A DNA stretch of 64,000 nt from Drechslerella dactyloides (taxonomy: Eukaryota; Ascomycota; Orbiliomycetes; Orbiliales; Orbiliaceae): contig JAGTWJ010000002.1 in assembly GCA_020064725.1 (NCBI GenBank), positions 558,001-622,000 of the forward strand, read 5' to 3'. This document shows, in pieces, positions 44,923 through 57,670 of this stretch. Both the position numbers and the translations under genes were made by a program. Each line of letters starts with the position of its first letter. The first letter of the stretch is position 1. Below the pieces are notes generated by a model. It was given only the letters and a program-made list of their open reading frames with translations. It was not told the origin of the DNA and ran no database searches.

Positions 44923-46236
44923 ATGTCGACGGAAAATGGCACAGCAGTCGCAGAGCCGGTCAAGAGAATAATGCTGGAAGGCAAAGTCATAGCCAGTCCG
45001 TCCCCCCTAATTCATACTCTTATAGCACGTTCAACGCACATTATTTTTCCTATACTATACTAACGACTGGTATGTGATTTGAATATATAAAGTCACCGGC
45101 GCGAACAGGGGCATCGGACTTGGCATCGCAGAATGCTGCCTTGCAAACGGCGCGGCGCGCGTCTACTCAATCGATATTGGCGAGCCTGGGGAGGACTTTT
45201 CCACCATCGCGAGCCAGTATCCGAAGCAGCTGTATTCGGTCAAGGCGGACGTGAGGAGTGAAGACGAGGTGACGGCGGTGGTAGACAGGATTGTGCAGGA
45301 GGCGGGGACGTTGAGCGGGATGGTCGTGAATGCGGGGATCACGAATCATAAGGCCGCGTTAGACTTTACGAAAGAGGAGGTGGAGCGGCTATTCAGCATC
45401 AACGTGAGTATTATTTGTTACAATGCCATCTCTTTGGAGATTGGGATATTCTTGTGCGAATTTGGTTCAATTGGGTTGGGCGATGGCTGACGGGTGGTTT
45501 GGAATGGATGTCTAGCTGTTTGGGGCGTTTTACTGTGCGAGGGTTGCGGCACGGACGTTCATCAAGCTTGGGGTCAAGGGGTCGATAGTCTTCACCGTAA
45601 GTCCCCTTCCCACCGGATAGGCATCAGGCGGGTTGGCCTTGAAGTGAGAGCTGACGTTCAAATATATTGCAACAGGCTTCCATGGCATCCTACAGACCCA
45701 ACAAGGCATGCAGCAATACTGTCCCTCAAGGTCACGAATTGCCAAATAGTTCGATGCTGACGATGGAATTCGCGGGTGTAGAGAGTCCCTTCCGCGCCAT
45801 ACGGCGCGAGCAAAGCCGGCGTCCGCAACATGTAAGCAGGCGCCTCCCATATCCTATCCATCCTCGACATGCTATCTGTGTATGCATCCGGCTAACCTTG
45901 AGTGCTATTCTGCAGGACCCACACGCTGGCGTACGAGTGGGCAAAGCACGGGATCCGCGTGAACAGCGTGTCCCCGGGCCTGGTCAAGACGGCGATGACG
46001 TACTGGGTGCCGCAGCAGCCGGACTGGGAGACGCAGCTCAAGTACTACGGCGGGATCCCGCGACTGGCGGAGGTGCAGGAGCTGGGCGGGGCGTATGTGT
46101 ATCTGCTGAGCGATGCGGCGTCGTACACGACGAGCATCGACATTCCGGTGAACGGGGTGATCGGAAGTGAGTGCATTCACGTATGTGTGTGAAGTGGATG
46201 GAGGCTAACGGCGTTCTTCGTGGTGCAGTCTGTTGA
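44923..46236 (+). CDS. Short-chain dehydrogenase/reductase (SDR2)
   Basis: Seven exons: 44923-44995, 45093-45403, 45516-45596, 45676-45705, 45782-45831, 45916-46166, 46229-46236; 267 residues. TGANRGIG, NAGIT, the active-site region SIVFT-ASMASYRP and Tyr-x3-Lys in PYGASKAG mark a classical SDR; RVNSVSPGLVKTAMTYWVP and the end GVIGIC match SDR1. The fourth intron starts with GC (AAG|GCATGC); using it keeps the block ASMASYRPNKRVPSAPY the same length as in SDR1, while the nearest GT would add five residues. The first intron is at the same place and phase as in SDR1. It probably oxidises a polyol or reduces a ketose in the pathway of the adjacent kinase and isomerase. Substrate not determined. 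Confidence 0.88.
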
Positions 46237-48122
46237 GGTATGGAGGGGGACATCGAGGTGGAGGTGGAAGGGAAGAGGTGGGAGGGGGGTGGAGGGGAGG
46301 TGGGAGGAGTGTGTGTTGCGGGATGTGTTGCGTTTGTCGTTGGCTGTGTGACCCAAAGCGGCCGATTACCTAATCAGGCAGCTGGCTAGCAAAGGTGCAA
46401 CACAAAGCCGCGAGGGCGAGTGGCACCTTCCGGCGGGCGGCGGGAAATTGGACTGGAGGAGGGCATCGGCTTCAAAACAAAGGCTGTTCTGCGTCTCCGG
46501 AACGGTCTTTAGGGCAGAGCTATTGATTCAGGTGGCGGCGGGAACGTACTAAGTCGATGGACCGGTCTCGTGGGAGAGGAAGGTGCCACCGGCGTAGCTA
46601 AAATTTCGCTGCGTCAGGGCCCCTTTTGGCGGGACGATTGGCTGCGGACGCGCAGTTGCTGTTGCTCGTATTTGACCTTCACGCGCCGCGAGATGGAGGA
46701 TAATTTCAATTTCGAGGTCGGATTCGGGTCCGGTCCCTTTTCTCCGGTCTAACTCGATCGCGACTGCTTCTTTTTCCTTCTTCCTCAACTTCGTGTTCGA
46801 CTGTAAATAATATACCGTTTGATCTAATGACGTCTTTCCGCTCCGCCTGCCTGCTCCTTCAAGTTGCGCATTCCTGATTTCAACCTCGCCCTTTTCGATC
46901 GCAGTCCGTACCGTTGTTCCATACCGCCCCTTGCATCGGCTAGCTGGACTCTTCTTGCACATGAAATAATACTTCTCCACGACCTTCTACCCCCGCCGCC
47001 GTCGACATATATCATCACCACCGTGCACGATACAGCCCGCTGACGCCGGTACTTATATATACAATTCTATCCGGGATCCCCCTTCCAGATGACAGCATAG
47101 CCGGAACCCTCGCCGACCTGATTGGACGGAAAGCTACAATCGATTCGATCGATCCCACCCACAACAAAAAAAAACACGACTGCCAGCTGTCACTCTACCG
47201 ACGAAAAGGGACGACGGAATTAATTCCTGAAGCGGATAGATACATTTATTATTGCTCGCCGCGCCGTGCAGGTAAGCAAGCCATTCGATTCCTTGGGCGA
47301 CGGCCTGGTGCGTCGATGTCGCATGATCATTACATTATATTACATCGTGCATGTCCGTCTGGATAAAAAGCACCTGCGCCTGACATCGCGCAAGGTGGGC
47401 CTCTGTTTACCTTTCGCCGTCCCTCTCGAGGTCCCGATGTCACCGCCTTAGCTCCGTTTTTGGAGTAACCGTCTATCGGACTGAACTCGGACAAGGCTGC
47501 CATCGCGGGACGGCTGGGCTCGCGGACTCGCGGAATGCCAGGCCACATACCAGACCGCCGTTTTGATATCACACACGCATGCTAATCGGCCAATGCAAGA
47601 GCCTGTCGCAGTCCCTTCCAAATACGCGTCGACGGGCCAGCCTGACAGCTAGCTTCCCGATCGATACCACCGTTTCGCCATTTATATTGTTTACGTTGGG
47701 GACAAACCGGCCGGGGCGACTCAAATCTATCATGCTGCAGTGGACCGCCATTCTCGATCCCTGACCGCTCCTACGTACACTCACCGGGCCGCATCCTCGA
47801 CGCTCTCACGTCCGTCCACTCACCCTCGCCCGTGAAGTATCCCCGTCGACACTGCCAGCACATATCGCAGCCGCGGGCTTTCTTTTTCTCCTCACTTCAC
47901 TTCTCCTCCTCGCATGCACCTTTAATTTCTGCGGGAGCGCAGTAAACTTGCAGCTAGCGTGGTTTGCAAACCTACGCAGATTGGTTCGTCGGTCCCCATC
48001 TGCCTGCCCTGCCCTGCCCTGCCTGCCTGGCCCGCCTGGACGAAGCCCAAATTAATTACTCCCAGGGCTCCTCAGCTTTTCCAAGAACAAGAACAATATA
48101 ACCCACGTTGTTCTCCTCGGAG
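46237..48122. other. Region upstream of the giant coiled-coil gene
   Basis: No complete gene recognised. It should hold the promoter and the missing first exon of the giant gene. A CTGCC microsatellite is at about 48003-48028. A plausible acceptor ends at 48122 (TTGTTCTCCTCGGAG), preceded by a TATAAC branch-like sequence; the matching start exon could not be chosen. Confidence 0.45.
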
Positions 48123-50389
48123 CACCACTCGATTTCACCCTCGCCGGAGGTTACGGCGTCCTCTCCTTCCAAAGTCCCCTCGTCATCCACCGCCGTCTCC
48201 GCCACGGATCGCGCGCCCTTCGACTTCTCTCCGTCGAGGTCGCCTCGCAAGACCACGCCCAAGCCGAACCACAAGCACCGGGGCAGCTCCATCTCGACCT
48301 ATTACACGGCTTCCAGCAACGCCCACTCAACCTCCCTCCATTCCTCCCCCTCGCCCGCCCCGGGCCCGCGCGACTTCCTCACCTGGAACCAGCGATATAG
48401 CGGCTACACCGAGGAGTGGGTGCGAGGCAGAGGCTTCAGACCCGCCAGTAACCGCTGGTTCGGTGGGCCTACCTTTGGCAGTACCTACAATTCCTGGAGT
48501 GCCGAGCGCTCCGACGACGACAACGAGCGTGCGGCTGCGGCTGCGGTCCCCGCCAATATAAACACCGCCCACCGACTCAACAAAGCGAGCGATATCGGGC
48601 AGGACGACAACGATCCCGAAGCCGAGGACAGCCTCAAAACACCGACGTTAGACTCCCTGCTGCAGAGCCGGCAGGCGCAGATATTCGAACCCGGGTGGGT
48701 CGTCAGTCACAAGAAGAACGAATCCACCTCCACCGTCACCGTTGAAAGCGTCAAGCACCAACAGCAGCAACAACAGCAGAAGGAGCCGCGGCTGGCGCTG
48801 CACAGACGACTTACCAGCATCCCCGTCGGCCTTCAAGGGTACTTTTCTTGGAATTTCGGCAACGAACCGGGCAGCGAGGAAGAGGACGAAGACTTGGTCT
48901 TCGGCCACACAGACTCGTCAGGACACCCGGACGAGGAAAGCTACGATTCCGAAGAGTCGGTTGAGAGTCGCCAGGCGCGAAGACGTAGGAGACGACCAAG
49001 ACCGCTATACACGGCGCCGCAGTCCATGGCGACGTCAAGCGTAGGTAGGAAATCCGGCCTCGGTGGGTCGAGGTACGCACCGAGTAATGGAAGCACCGAA
49101 CCGGACCTGGAACCGGAGAAGGACGTATCCGGCCAGTCCTCCGGCGTGGGGTCCCCGCCGACCCCGCCGATGAAGCCGGCGGACTCGATTCCCGCAATCA
49201 TCTCGATACGGAGAGCGGAGACATCGTTATTCCCACAGCTAGCAAAGCAACAGGCTCACCAGAGGAAGGAGCTGCTAGGCCTGGCAGAGGAAGATGAAGG
49301 TTCCAGCGGCACGCCGGAGCATTCACCCGTGATCACACCGGTACCGTCCATCGCACCATCCATTGCGCCGTCGATAACATCGAGTCAACAAAGGTCGAGA
49401 ACGGCTCTCCGCTGGCACGGCCGCACAGTCGTCATACATATCCCGCCGGACAGCAGACCGATACAGCGACTGACGACAAAAGATGTGGAGGCTCGCTACG
49501 CCAAGTTTGACGAGAAGCCGGGCGTCTGGCGGGTGGACCACGAACTCATGAGTAGAGAGCTGTTCCCACTCGACCACGAGCGATACATAAGCACCAAGGT
49601 AGCGGCACCGAGAGTTCGGATACCGGACAAACGAGAGTGGGAGGCCTATAGAAATGCGCTGTTAGAAGAGAAGCTCAAGGCACTCGGCGTCGACCTTGGC
49701 GGAACCATCGGTCCATCGACATCGCCGGTGCCATCTGCAGGAGGGCGAAGCTCGATACCACCGGAGCTGCAGCAGCGGAATGGGTCCTCCCCACATCCGT
49801 CGTTACCGTTCTCGAATACCTTCTCGCCGCCACCACAACCGCAGTCAGCGAACGGCAATCATCCTCCCTTCTCCCACCAGCGCCACTTCTCACAGTCGCC
49901 AATGATGGCGTCACCAATCGGCGCGGCTCCCAGTCCCTTCAAGCCGTTCCATCTGCAACGGCAGAGCATGTCGATTTCGCGCACGCCGCCAATGTACGGC
50001 GGTGCGCCGCCGCCGGGCTTCCAGCACCTGGAGCAGCCGCAGCCGCAGACTTGGGAGCCGTATAATCTCCGTCAGTCGCCGCAGCCGCAGGCTACCCCGC
50101 CGATGTTCGGACAGCAGCAAGTCCCCGTCCCCGTGCCGCCGGCTTGGTCGCCGAATATGGATATGAGAGGTGGTAGTCCCGCGAGCTTCAACCGCAACGG
50201 CGTGCCGAGTCCCCAGCCGGGCTTTATCGACGCGAATGGGATGCAGCAGATCGACTATGCGATTGGCGGGCATGATCCGCGGCCGATGTTTGGCAGGCAT
50301 CAACACCGTCCATCCATGCAGTGGCAGAATCTCCACCAGCAGGTTGCCCAGCATCAGCACCAGATGCAGATGCAGCAGGCGCAGCTCGC

Positions 50390-50423
<34 letters not shown>

Positions 50424-53400
50424 CAGGCTCAACAGCAACAGCAAGCGCAGAGATCGAGGCTGGAGGACTTGGTGGAGGCTGAGGAAGAGCCAGAAGAGAC
50501 ACTCCAAGCCCCCAAGAAAGAAGAGCCTGAGAGGGTTACGCCGATCGTCGTGCCGGTGCCGAAGCATGGCATGAACAGATTGAGTGTCCACCTGCGCCAG
50601 GAAATGCAGGGTGGTAAGCTCGAAGACGAGGAGGAGGAAGTCAAAAGAGCCGAACCCGTCCCCGAGGCTGAGAAAGAGGACTCGCCTATCAAAGAGGAGC
50701 CATCGGTCAAGGAGGAGCCTGCCCAGAAAGTTGTCGAGGAGCAGCCCGCCCCGGCTGAGGTTGTTGAGCCGGCTCCTAAGGAAGCTACTCCAGAGCCTGT
50801 CGTAGAGGAAAAAGCCAATCCGACGGTGGAAGAACAGGCTCCAGAGAAAGTGCTCACGCCGGTGGAAAACACGGTGATGACGCCAGAGCCAGAACAGGAG
50901 CAACCGCAGGCCCAGCCCGAACCAACTCCCGAAGTAGCCATTGTCCCAGAAGAAAAGCAGGAAGAGGTCCCAGTCGAAATCAAGCCTGTCGAGCCCGAAT
51001 TCGAGACCAATCCCTCATCTCCAGTCCTCGAAGAGACAGAGATCCAATTCCCGTCACAGCCAGTTTTGCTCAATGGTCAAGATGCCGCCGCCGCCGCCTC
51101 TAGCGTACCATTTGGACGCGATGAGGACAGTGGCGAAGACACCGACCCCACGAAGCCCTCCTCCAAATACCACACGCGTGATAACTCGATCGTCTCGAAC
51201 GTCTCTTCCCGCCTACCTCCATTCCTCCGCCAAACTCCTGCCCACAGCCGGCACAATTCGCAATTGCAACGGGCAGAGCCAGAATTGCCCAACACTCGAA
51301 ACCATGTGTCGATTCCGATGATCCCCGCGCCGCATAATCTCGCTGTAAGCAACCATATGAACGGCGGCTTCAGAGACGACCTCAGCGATGGCGTCCAGAC
51401 CAACATCTCAGACATCCACACGAACCCGAGCGAGCCTCCCAGTCCCAGGAGACACTTCGCGGAAATGGGCGAAACAAAATGGGTACCCGACGTCACCCAG
51501 CACGAACGCAACCTCTCGAACCACTTCTCACCACCATCCGCGAAACTCGCTGCCTCGAAACTCAACGTCGAGGCGCCCGAGTTCAAGTTTGGTGGCACTC
51601 TGGGTGGTTTCGACTTTACGTCCAATGTGTTCTCCCCTCCGCAGGTTACACCGGTGAAACTGCCGCCCCCGCCGTCTCACTCGAGGACCAGCAGTGGTAC
51701 ACAGTTCAACGTGGACGCCCCTGTTTTCCAGCCTTCGAATTTCACACCCGAGTCTGCCAAGGTGCACAACTTTTCTCTCCCGTCGACCGTGTCCAAGGCG
51801 AACGACTCGCCTTTCAGCTTCTTCTCGAAAGGATTCAATCCTTCCGTGCCGGAGTTTACGCCGCCGAAGCTGGCGCCTGCTACTAGCTTTTCAAGTAATT
51901 CGGCTTCGAACCCCAACCCGATCTTCTCGTACCGTGACGAAGACTTCATAACACCGCCGGCGACTTCGAAAGAAATACCTGCTGCTCAACGAGCTGAGGG
52001 CACGGACGATGACGAACCTTCTGTAGGCAGAAATAGCTTCCTGCGCGATAACAGAGGAGGAAAGAAGGGCCGTTTCAACGATCGGGACGACGGTGACGAT
52101 GTCCCGCTTTTCGCACCTACTCCCGGTCCCTTCATGAAGGAGATGGAGGCGGAGAAGAGGCGAAAGGAAAGCCAGTCTCTCGCGAGCCCCCCCGCTTCGT
52201 CGCCAAGCACAGCGAGTGACGTCGTCGATCAGACATCTAAGGTCGAGGAGGACGATTCCGAGGCTCCAGAGACCCATGGTATCATGGAGAGCTACGTCGG
52301 AAACCCCGAGGAGACCCAGCGAGAGGTTCGCAAAGGCGAAAAATTCCTCTTCCGCATCCCGTCCGATGCGACCAGCTTCGCTGAAGCCTGCCCGCCTGGC
52401 GCCAGTGGCGACTTTGGCCGTGCGAATAGCGCTGATTCGTTTAGCGTTGCGGGTCCAGGCCTTCAGTACTCCAGCGATCCAACAGCTAGTCAGTCGTTGT
52501 TCGGACGCAAGGTACGGGAGCCCGAAGAGACGATACCGATCAAGAGAGAGGTTCTATTCGACCCCGAGGCTGCTGAGTTCAAGTTTGCCGGCGACGCCGA
52601 TCAACCTGAGGTTGTTATGGACCAGTCCGACATTATGAGCACAGGATCCGCTCCTGCAGCGCCACTCAACAGGCAGCCGATGCCGTCAGCTCAAGAGTTG
52701 AACGACACCTTCAATTTCATGTTCGCTCACGAGAACGAGAGTCAAGATGTCGATGAGGACGAGGAGCTGCAACCTGAGGAGGAAGACGAAGATGGACTCC
52801 AGCGGGAGGTCGAACTCGAGCCGCCTGTCGAGCTTGTGGCTGCGTCCTCATCCAGCGAGGGTATCCAACCCGCGCCAGCGCTGCCTTCGTACATCTCGCC
52901 TCCCGAAAAGGCCAAGCTTCTCTTGCAAGCTGAGCGGAAGACCGAGCGCAGTGCCGCACCAAGCCCGAGCCCCTTGCACGTACCGCCGGTTATCCTGTCA
53001 GCTGCTCAGGAACGTGGCATTCCGACTATCGACACACTGGAGCCTGATAGCGACTGGGATTCCCTGATTCCGGACAACGATACGCAGGATTCGAAGTTGC
53101 GGAGCCGTGCGCCTTTCTTCGACACGCAGGTCGAAAGCCTTGTTGGCGGCGCCATCGAGAAGCGACTCGACCCGCTGGAGAAGAGTCTTAGTGCTATTCA
53201 CACTGTTCTTCAAGACTTCGCGCCACTCAGACGCCGCATGGCTCGGAGGCAGAGCGCTGCTTTGAGCGATGCTGACGACGAGGAAGACGGTGACGAGGAG
53301 CCTCCTAGGAGCCCTGGCAAGAGGAAGGAGGACAAGAGGCTTGAGCGGATCAAGAGCATTGTTCTGGATGCTCTCGCGAGCAGAGAAGCTGCGATTGTCA

Positions 53401-55949
53401 AGCCGGAGCCTCTGCCTCTGCCTCAACCTCAGTCGATTGTCAACATCGATGAGATCAAAGAGATGATGACTGCGTTTCTCAAAGCTCAGAAGGAGCAGGA
53501 AGCGAAGGCTGCGGAGCGCGCTCTTAGGGAACAGGAGGCCAAGGTGTCGGAGCGTGCGATCAAGAAGGAAGGGGATGACGAGAATGCCGCGAACATGGAG
53601 ATCTTGCAAATGAGGATCCAGGCGCTCGAGAAGACGCTTGAAGACAGCCGGAAAACCACTGAGCAGGATGTTTCGATCAAACGCGCGCTGCAAGACTCCG
53701 TATACGATCTTGAACGAAGGCTGCAGGACGCTCAGGCAAAAGAAGTGGAAGCGAAGGAGCGTGCCGAGGAGACCGGACGGAAATTCCGCGAGTTCGAAGA
53801 GAAGCGCAACAAGACTATGACACAGTCCCAGATGCGCGCTGCGCTCCTCGAAGGTGCCCACTCGAGCCTGCAGAAGTCTGTTGGTGACCTCACCGTCCAG
53901 AAGGCTACCCTTGAAGGCCAGCTCGCCGAAGCCATGGCCAAGAACGACAGAATCACCGCGGAAATGGAGGCTGCAGTCAACGACGCAAACGAGCTCCGCC
54001 GATCGATTCCTATCCTTGAGGCTAGCCTTGCAGAGTCTCGAAGACTGCACGATGGCAGCAACAGCCAACTTAAGGACCTGCAGAAGCAGGTCATCACAGC
54101 CGCCTCTGAAATCGAGAACAAGTCAGCCAAATGGAGGGATCGCATCGACGCCCAGAAGAACCGCATTCAGACGCTCGAGACACGTCTCGACACCGAGCTC
54201 CGGATGAGAGAGAGCATGGACAAGGAGATGAGAAGGCTGGAGCAGGAGGAGAAGGCGGCGATCCGACTCCGCATCGAACTTGACCACGTTCTCAAGATGA
54301 AAGAGAAGCTCGACTCGGACATGACCAGACTGCAGGCTGAAGAACGCGAGGCCATCCGGCTACGCATCGAGGTCGAGCAGGTTCGCCGCGACAACCAAAA
54401 GATGGAATCACTAGTCGACCGCCTTCGAGCTGAGGTGATCGAGAAGGAGCGCGCGGTTCTCAGCGAGCGGGAAGCCAAGAATCAGGAAATCATGCACGTA
54501 ACGATGTCCCTGCAGGGTCAGCTTGAGGCCGCCCGCGCCGATACAGAAGCCGTCCGAGCGAACCTCGATGCCGAGATGAGCAAGATCCTAATGGAAGCTC
54601 AGACCGCGAAGGAACAGCTCAAGATCATGCACCACAACGCCGTCGATTCGAAGGATGCGTTCATCCGCGAGATGAAGACATCGCATGAGGTTGCCATTCA
54701 ACACGAGGCACACCTGTATACCGCTAAGCTCGAAGACCAGCATCAGCGATACGAGAACACCATTTCGAGCCTGAACAAGCAGCACCAGTGGAATGTCAAG
54801 ACGGCGGTCGAGGACCTGGAGCGAGAGAGACAGTTCTTAAAAGAGTCGATGGAGGTTCTGCAAGGCCAGCAAGGAATTTATATGGAGAAGATTGAATTGC
54901 TGGAAAGCCAGCTTGATATCGCCAGGAAGGCTGCCCATGCCGCCGCCCAGGCCGCTCATAACGCGAAGGCTCCCGCTGCTGCTGCTGCAGTTGAACATCG
55001 AAGCCCTCTCACTCTTACGCCTGTTGTTGCCGACAAGCACTCCACACAGGCGCTGCGTGAGTCTCTCGCCGTGCTCCAGGAGCAGCTTCAGGCGCGGGAG
55101 TCGACGATTGAAGAGTTGGAAGAGCGACTCGCGAGCCACGATAAGACGCCCGCTTCAAAGGAGGTCCAGCATGAGAACGTCTTTTTGCGAGAATTGCTCA
55201 GCGTCCGGATTGGCGAGCTGGACGAGATTGTCCGACAGCTCGGCAAGCCGCAGTTCGACAAGCTTGCCGTCCGTAACACCGCCATCCGGCTAAAGGCCAA
55301 TCTCGAGATGGAGCAGCAGGAGCGCGAACGCAGCGCTGCGATTACCGCATCCACTGAGCAAGCGCCGCCTGCCTCTACTGTCAGTAGCCTTTACGGCCTG
55401 GCGAACCGTGGACTGAGCGGGGCGCTCGGGGGTCTCAGGAAGGGGAAGGCGAGGTATGACGATCCAGGATATGTGTCTGTCTCGGCGGCGCCGATGTCCA
55501 GAGATACTTCGGTTCAAGGCAGCGTTCAACAGACGCCGTCTCGTCCCACGTCGCGACAGAACTCCTTCCTCACGGGGCTGCTCACACCGCCGATTTCTCT
55601 GAGCAAGCCGGCGAATCTCATCGCGACAACTAGGTTCCCAATTCTCACGAAGCCTGCTGGCGAGTCTTCCCGGACGCGACAGAGAGCACCCAGCCACGCA
55701 AGTCAGAGTCAGAAGAGCAGCAGCAGCAGCACCTTCGTATACGATGAGGACGCCGTGGACAGCGTCGCATCCGGCATGCCGTCGCGGCCCTACTACGAGG
55801 ATACCATCACGGACGACAATGGGCGGGAGGAGAGTCCGTTGAACATGGACAATATCATGGACGATGACGATGACGACGACGATGACGACGCTGGCGTTCC
55901 TGGCTTTGCGAAGGACAGTCAGTTTAGAAGGAGTGAGTGGACAGATTGA
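48123..55949 (+). CDS. Giant disordered and coiled-coil protein (first exon unresolved)
   Basis: One open frame of about 2600 codons. A TAA in frame at 48099 closes it upstream and the first in-frame ATG is only at 49026, after a well-ordered stretch (FLTWNQRYSGYTEEWVRGRG, RWFGGPTFGSTYNSW), so an upstream exon must be spliced on, likely at 48123. Parts in order: Ser/Pro-rich N-terminus; small folded block WRVDHELMSRELFPLDHERY; Gln tract coded by CAG repeats (about 50388-50443); Glu/Pro/Lys-rich repeats; about 1000 residues of low complexity; long coiled coil (about 53460-55330); Ser-rich tail with a run of 11 Asp near the end. Fungal proteins of this kind are often labelled myosin-heavy-chain-like only because of the coiled coil; there is no motor domain. 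Possibly a structural or scaffold protein. Function unknown. Confidence 0.8.
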
Positions 55950-57240
55950 TCGAGGTATACCACTGATACTATCAGTGCACATTAGACGCCGCGTCTACAC
56001 AGAATTTTCATTTGTGCATTTTCCTTTGTCACTGTTTGATTTGTTACACACCGCTTGCTGCTGCTAAAGTCTGGTTACTTGGTTCCTTGCCGTTCTGGCA
56101 ACCAATGCTAATATGCTAATGCCTGAGTTTACTTTTGCTGCGCATCTGAACTTTTGGGATTTATTTCTGCTTTCGAAGTTTTGTCGTCTTCCAAAAGGTG
56201 TTCTTGTTCTGTCTGAATTGCTTTAGCGGTCTCCAAAATGTCCCACTGGTTTGCAATACACGGCTTCATTTGTTTTTTCCGCCAGTTCACTTCGCACATC
56301 ACATCCATCATACAGGTTCTTTTAATACTTGCATTAATCTCTTTGTTCTCATCTCTGTTTCGCTCAGTATATATTCTACCTGATATTACCATTTTTCGCG
56401 ATCGTTTTGTTTTGTTTCATTGGAATATTTTTTATAATCTTTTCAATTTCTTCTTGTATTCATTCGTTTGATTCGGAACGATACATGACGAATTTACTTG
56501 CATTATTTATACACGCTATTTGTTCCTCAAAATTGAAAATGTCCACATCTCGTAGCTATATTAGCTCACCTCAAATATACGGAACAGTCTCACCAGGCAG
56601 TTGACGTGACGTCTATCGGCGGTGTCTATATTTCGACAAACAGGTTGTCACTATTATTGCCGAACTGAAGCTCGAATATATCCTGTCGGTATTGGCATCC
56701 CCATGCATCTTTTACCGTATAGTAAGCGAAGACCCACATGGAGCCCAGCTGCACTGGCCCCACAGAACGGCTACCCGTCCCGGCATGGAAGCTGCTTAGG
56801 CCCGGATAACAAAATTCCTCCGAGACATACAGTATGCTAATCTAACATATTTCATAGGAGAATGGACCGGGAATCGGAGATATCAACCCTATCGCCTCGT
56901 ACTGCAAACTGCGGCATGCGCTTCACCTAACTGGCGGAGCTCAACCATTTGATCGGGACCGATCACAAACTTTATATTTAAGATGCCGTCGCGTTGGGAA
57001 GTCTAGGCTGCGGGACTAAATGTAGTCATAGAGCTTCGAAGTGATAAAGTAACGAAGGACCTAGCGCCTTTAGCATCTTACCCGGAACGTCTTTGATATT
57101 ATCTAGCAGCCAGGTTATAACCCTGCCGCTGCCGCCTCTACTGCATGCTTATCATTGTACCGTTGAATGCAACCTACTTTCATTAAGTCATATACAATAA
57201 CAATCTGGAAACTGGTTTATATATTCAATCCATATTCACC
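55950..57240. other. Intergenic region
   Basis: 3' region of the giant gene (T-rich to about 56500) and promoter of the small gene. No domain-bearing frame, repeat or RNA recognised. Confidence 0.55.
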
Positions 57241-57670
57241 ATGTCGTCCCCTTCTTCATCCAAGCCTAACAAAGAGATTATCTCCCACGATGACCGTACG
57301 TATTCATATAGCCATGACATTAGTAATTGATGGCAACTGAACCGAACTACCGAAGTAATTTTTTGGATGACGTTGTACTAACAATTACTTTAAAATAGGA
57401 TTGCCGCAGTTGCCAGAGTCACTAATGAAAGTCAAAGACGAAATTTACGCAACAATTACCCAGTATACCGAAGCTAAAACGGCTGGCGATGCGGCAAAAG
57501 TGAAGGAGCTTGAGGAGAAGCTGAAGGGGCTATATCAAGGGCTCCAAATAGGGGAAGAGAATGAAAGTGAGTACGCCTGATCTAAAGCTTACCATCAACA
57601 CCCATTCCCGCATCATCTAGCTGTGAACGGAGATATATATCGTGGATATGCTAAAGCGTGCGTGGTATAA
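57241..57670 (+). CDS. Small conserved-looking protein of unknown function
   Basis: Three exons: 57241-57295, 57399-57566, 57621-57670; 90 residues. Each intron is short with GT/AG ends and phase 1, and the joined frame ends at TAA. The protein starts MSSPSSSKPN and has one amphipathic, charged helix (KVKELEEKLKGLYQGLQ) likely to form a coiled coil, then a short tail ending AKACVV. No family was recognised. The gene is missed by simple frame searches because each exon is short. Support is the consistent intron phases and the regular helix. Confidence 0.6.

Noticed and set aside
49911..50903. Minus-strand frame of 330 codons opposite the giant gene
   Set aside because: Its Leu/Arg-rich sequence is the mirror of the Gln tract and Glu-rich repeats on the coding strand.
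52998..54068. Minus-strand frame of 356 codons
   Set aside because: Antisense of the coiled-coil region; codon periodicity of the sense gene keeps it open.
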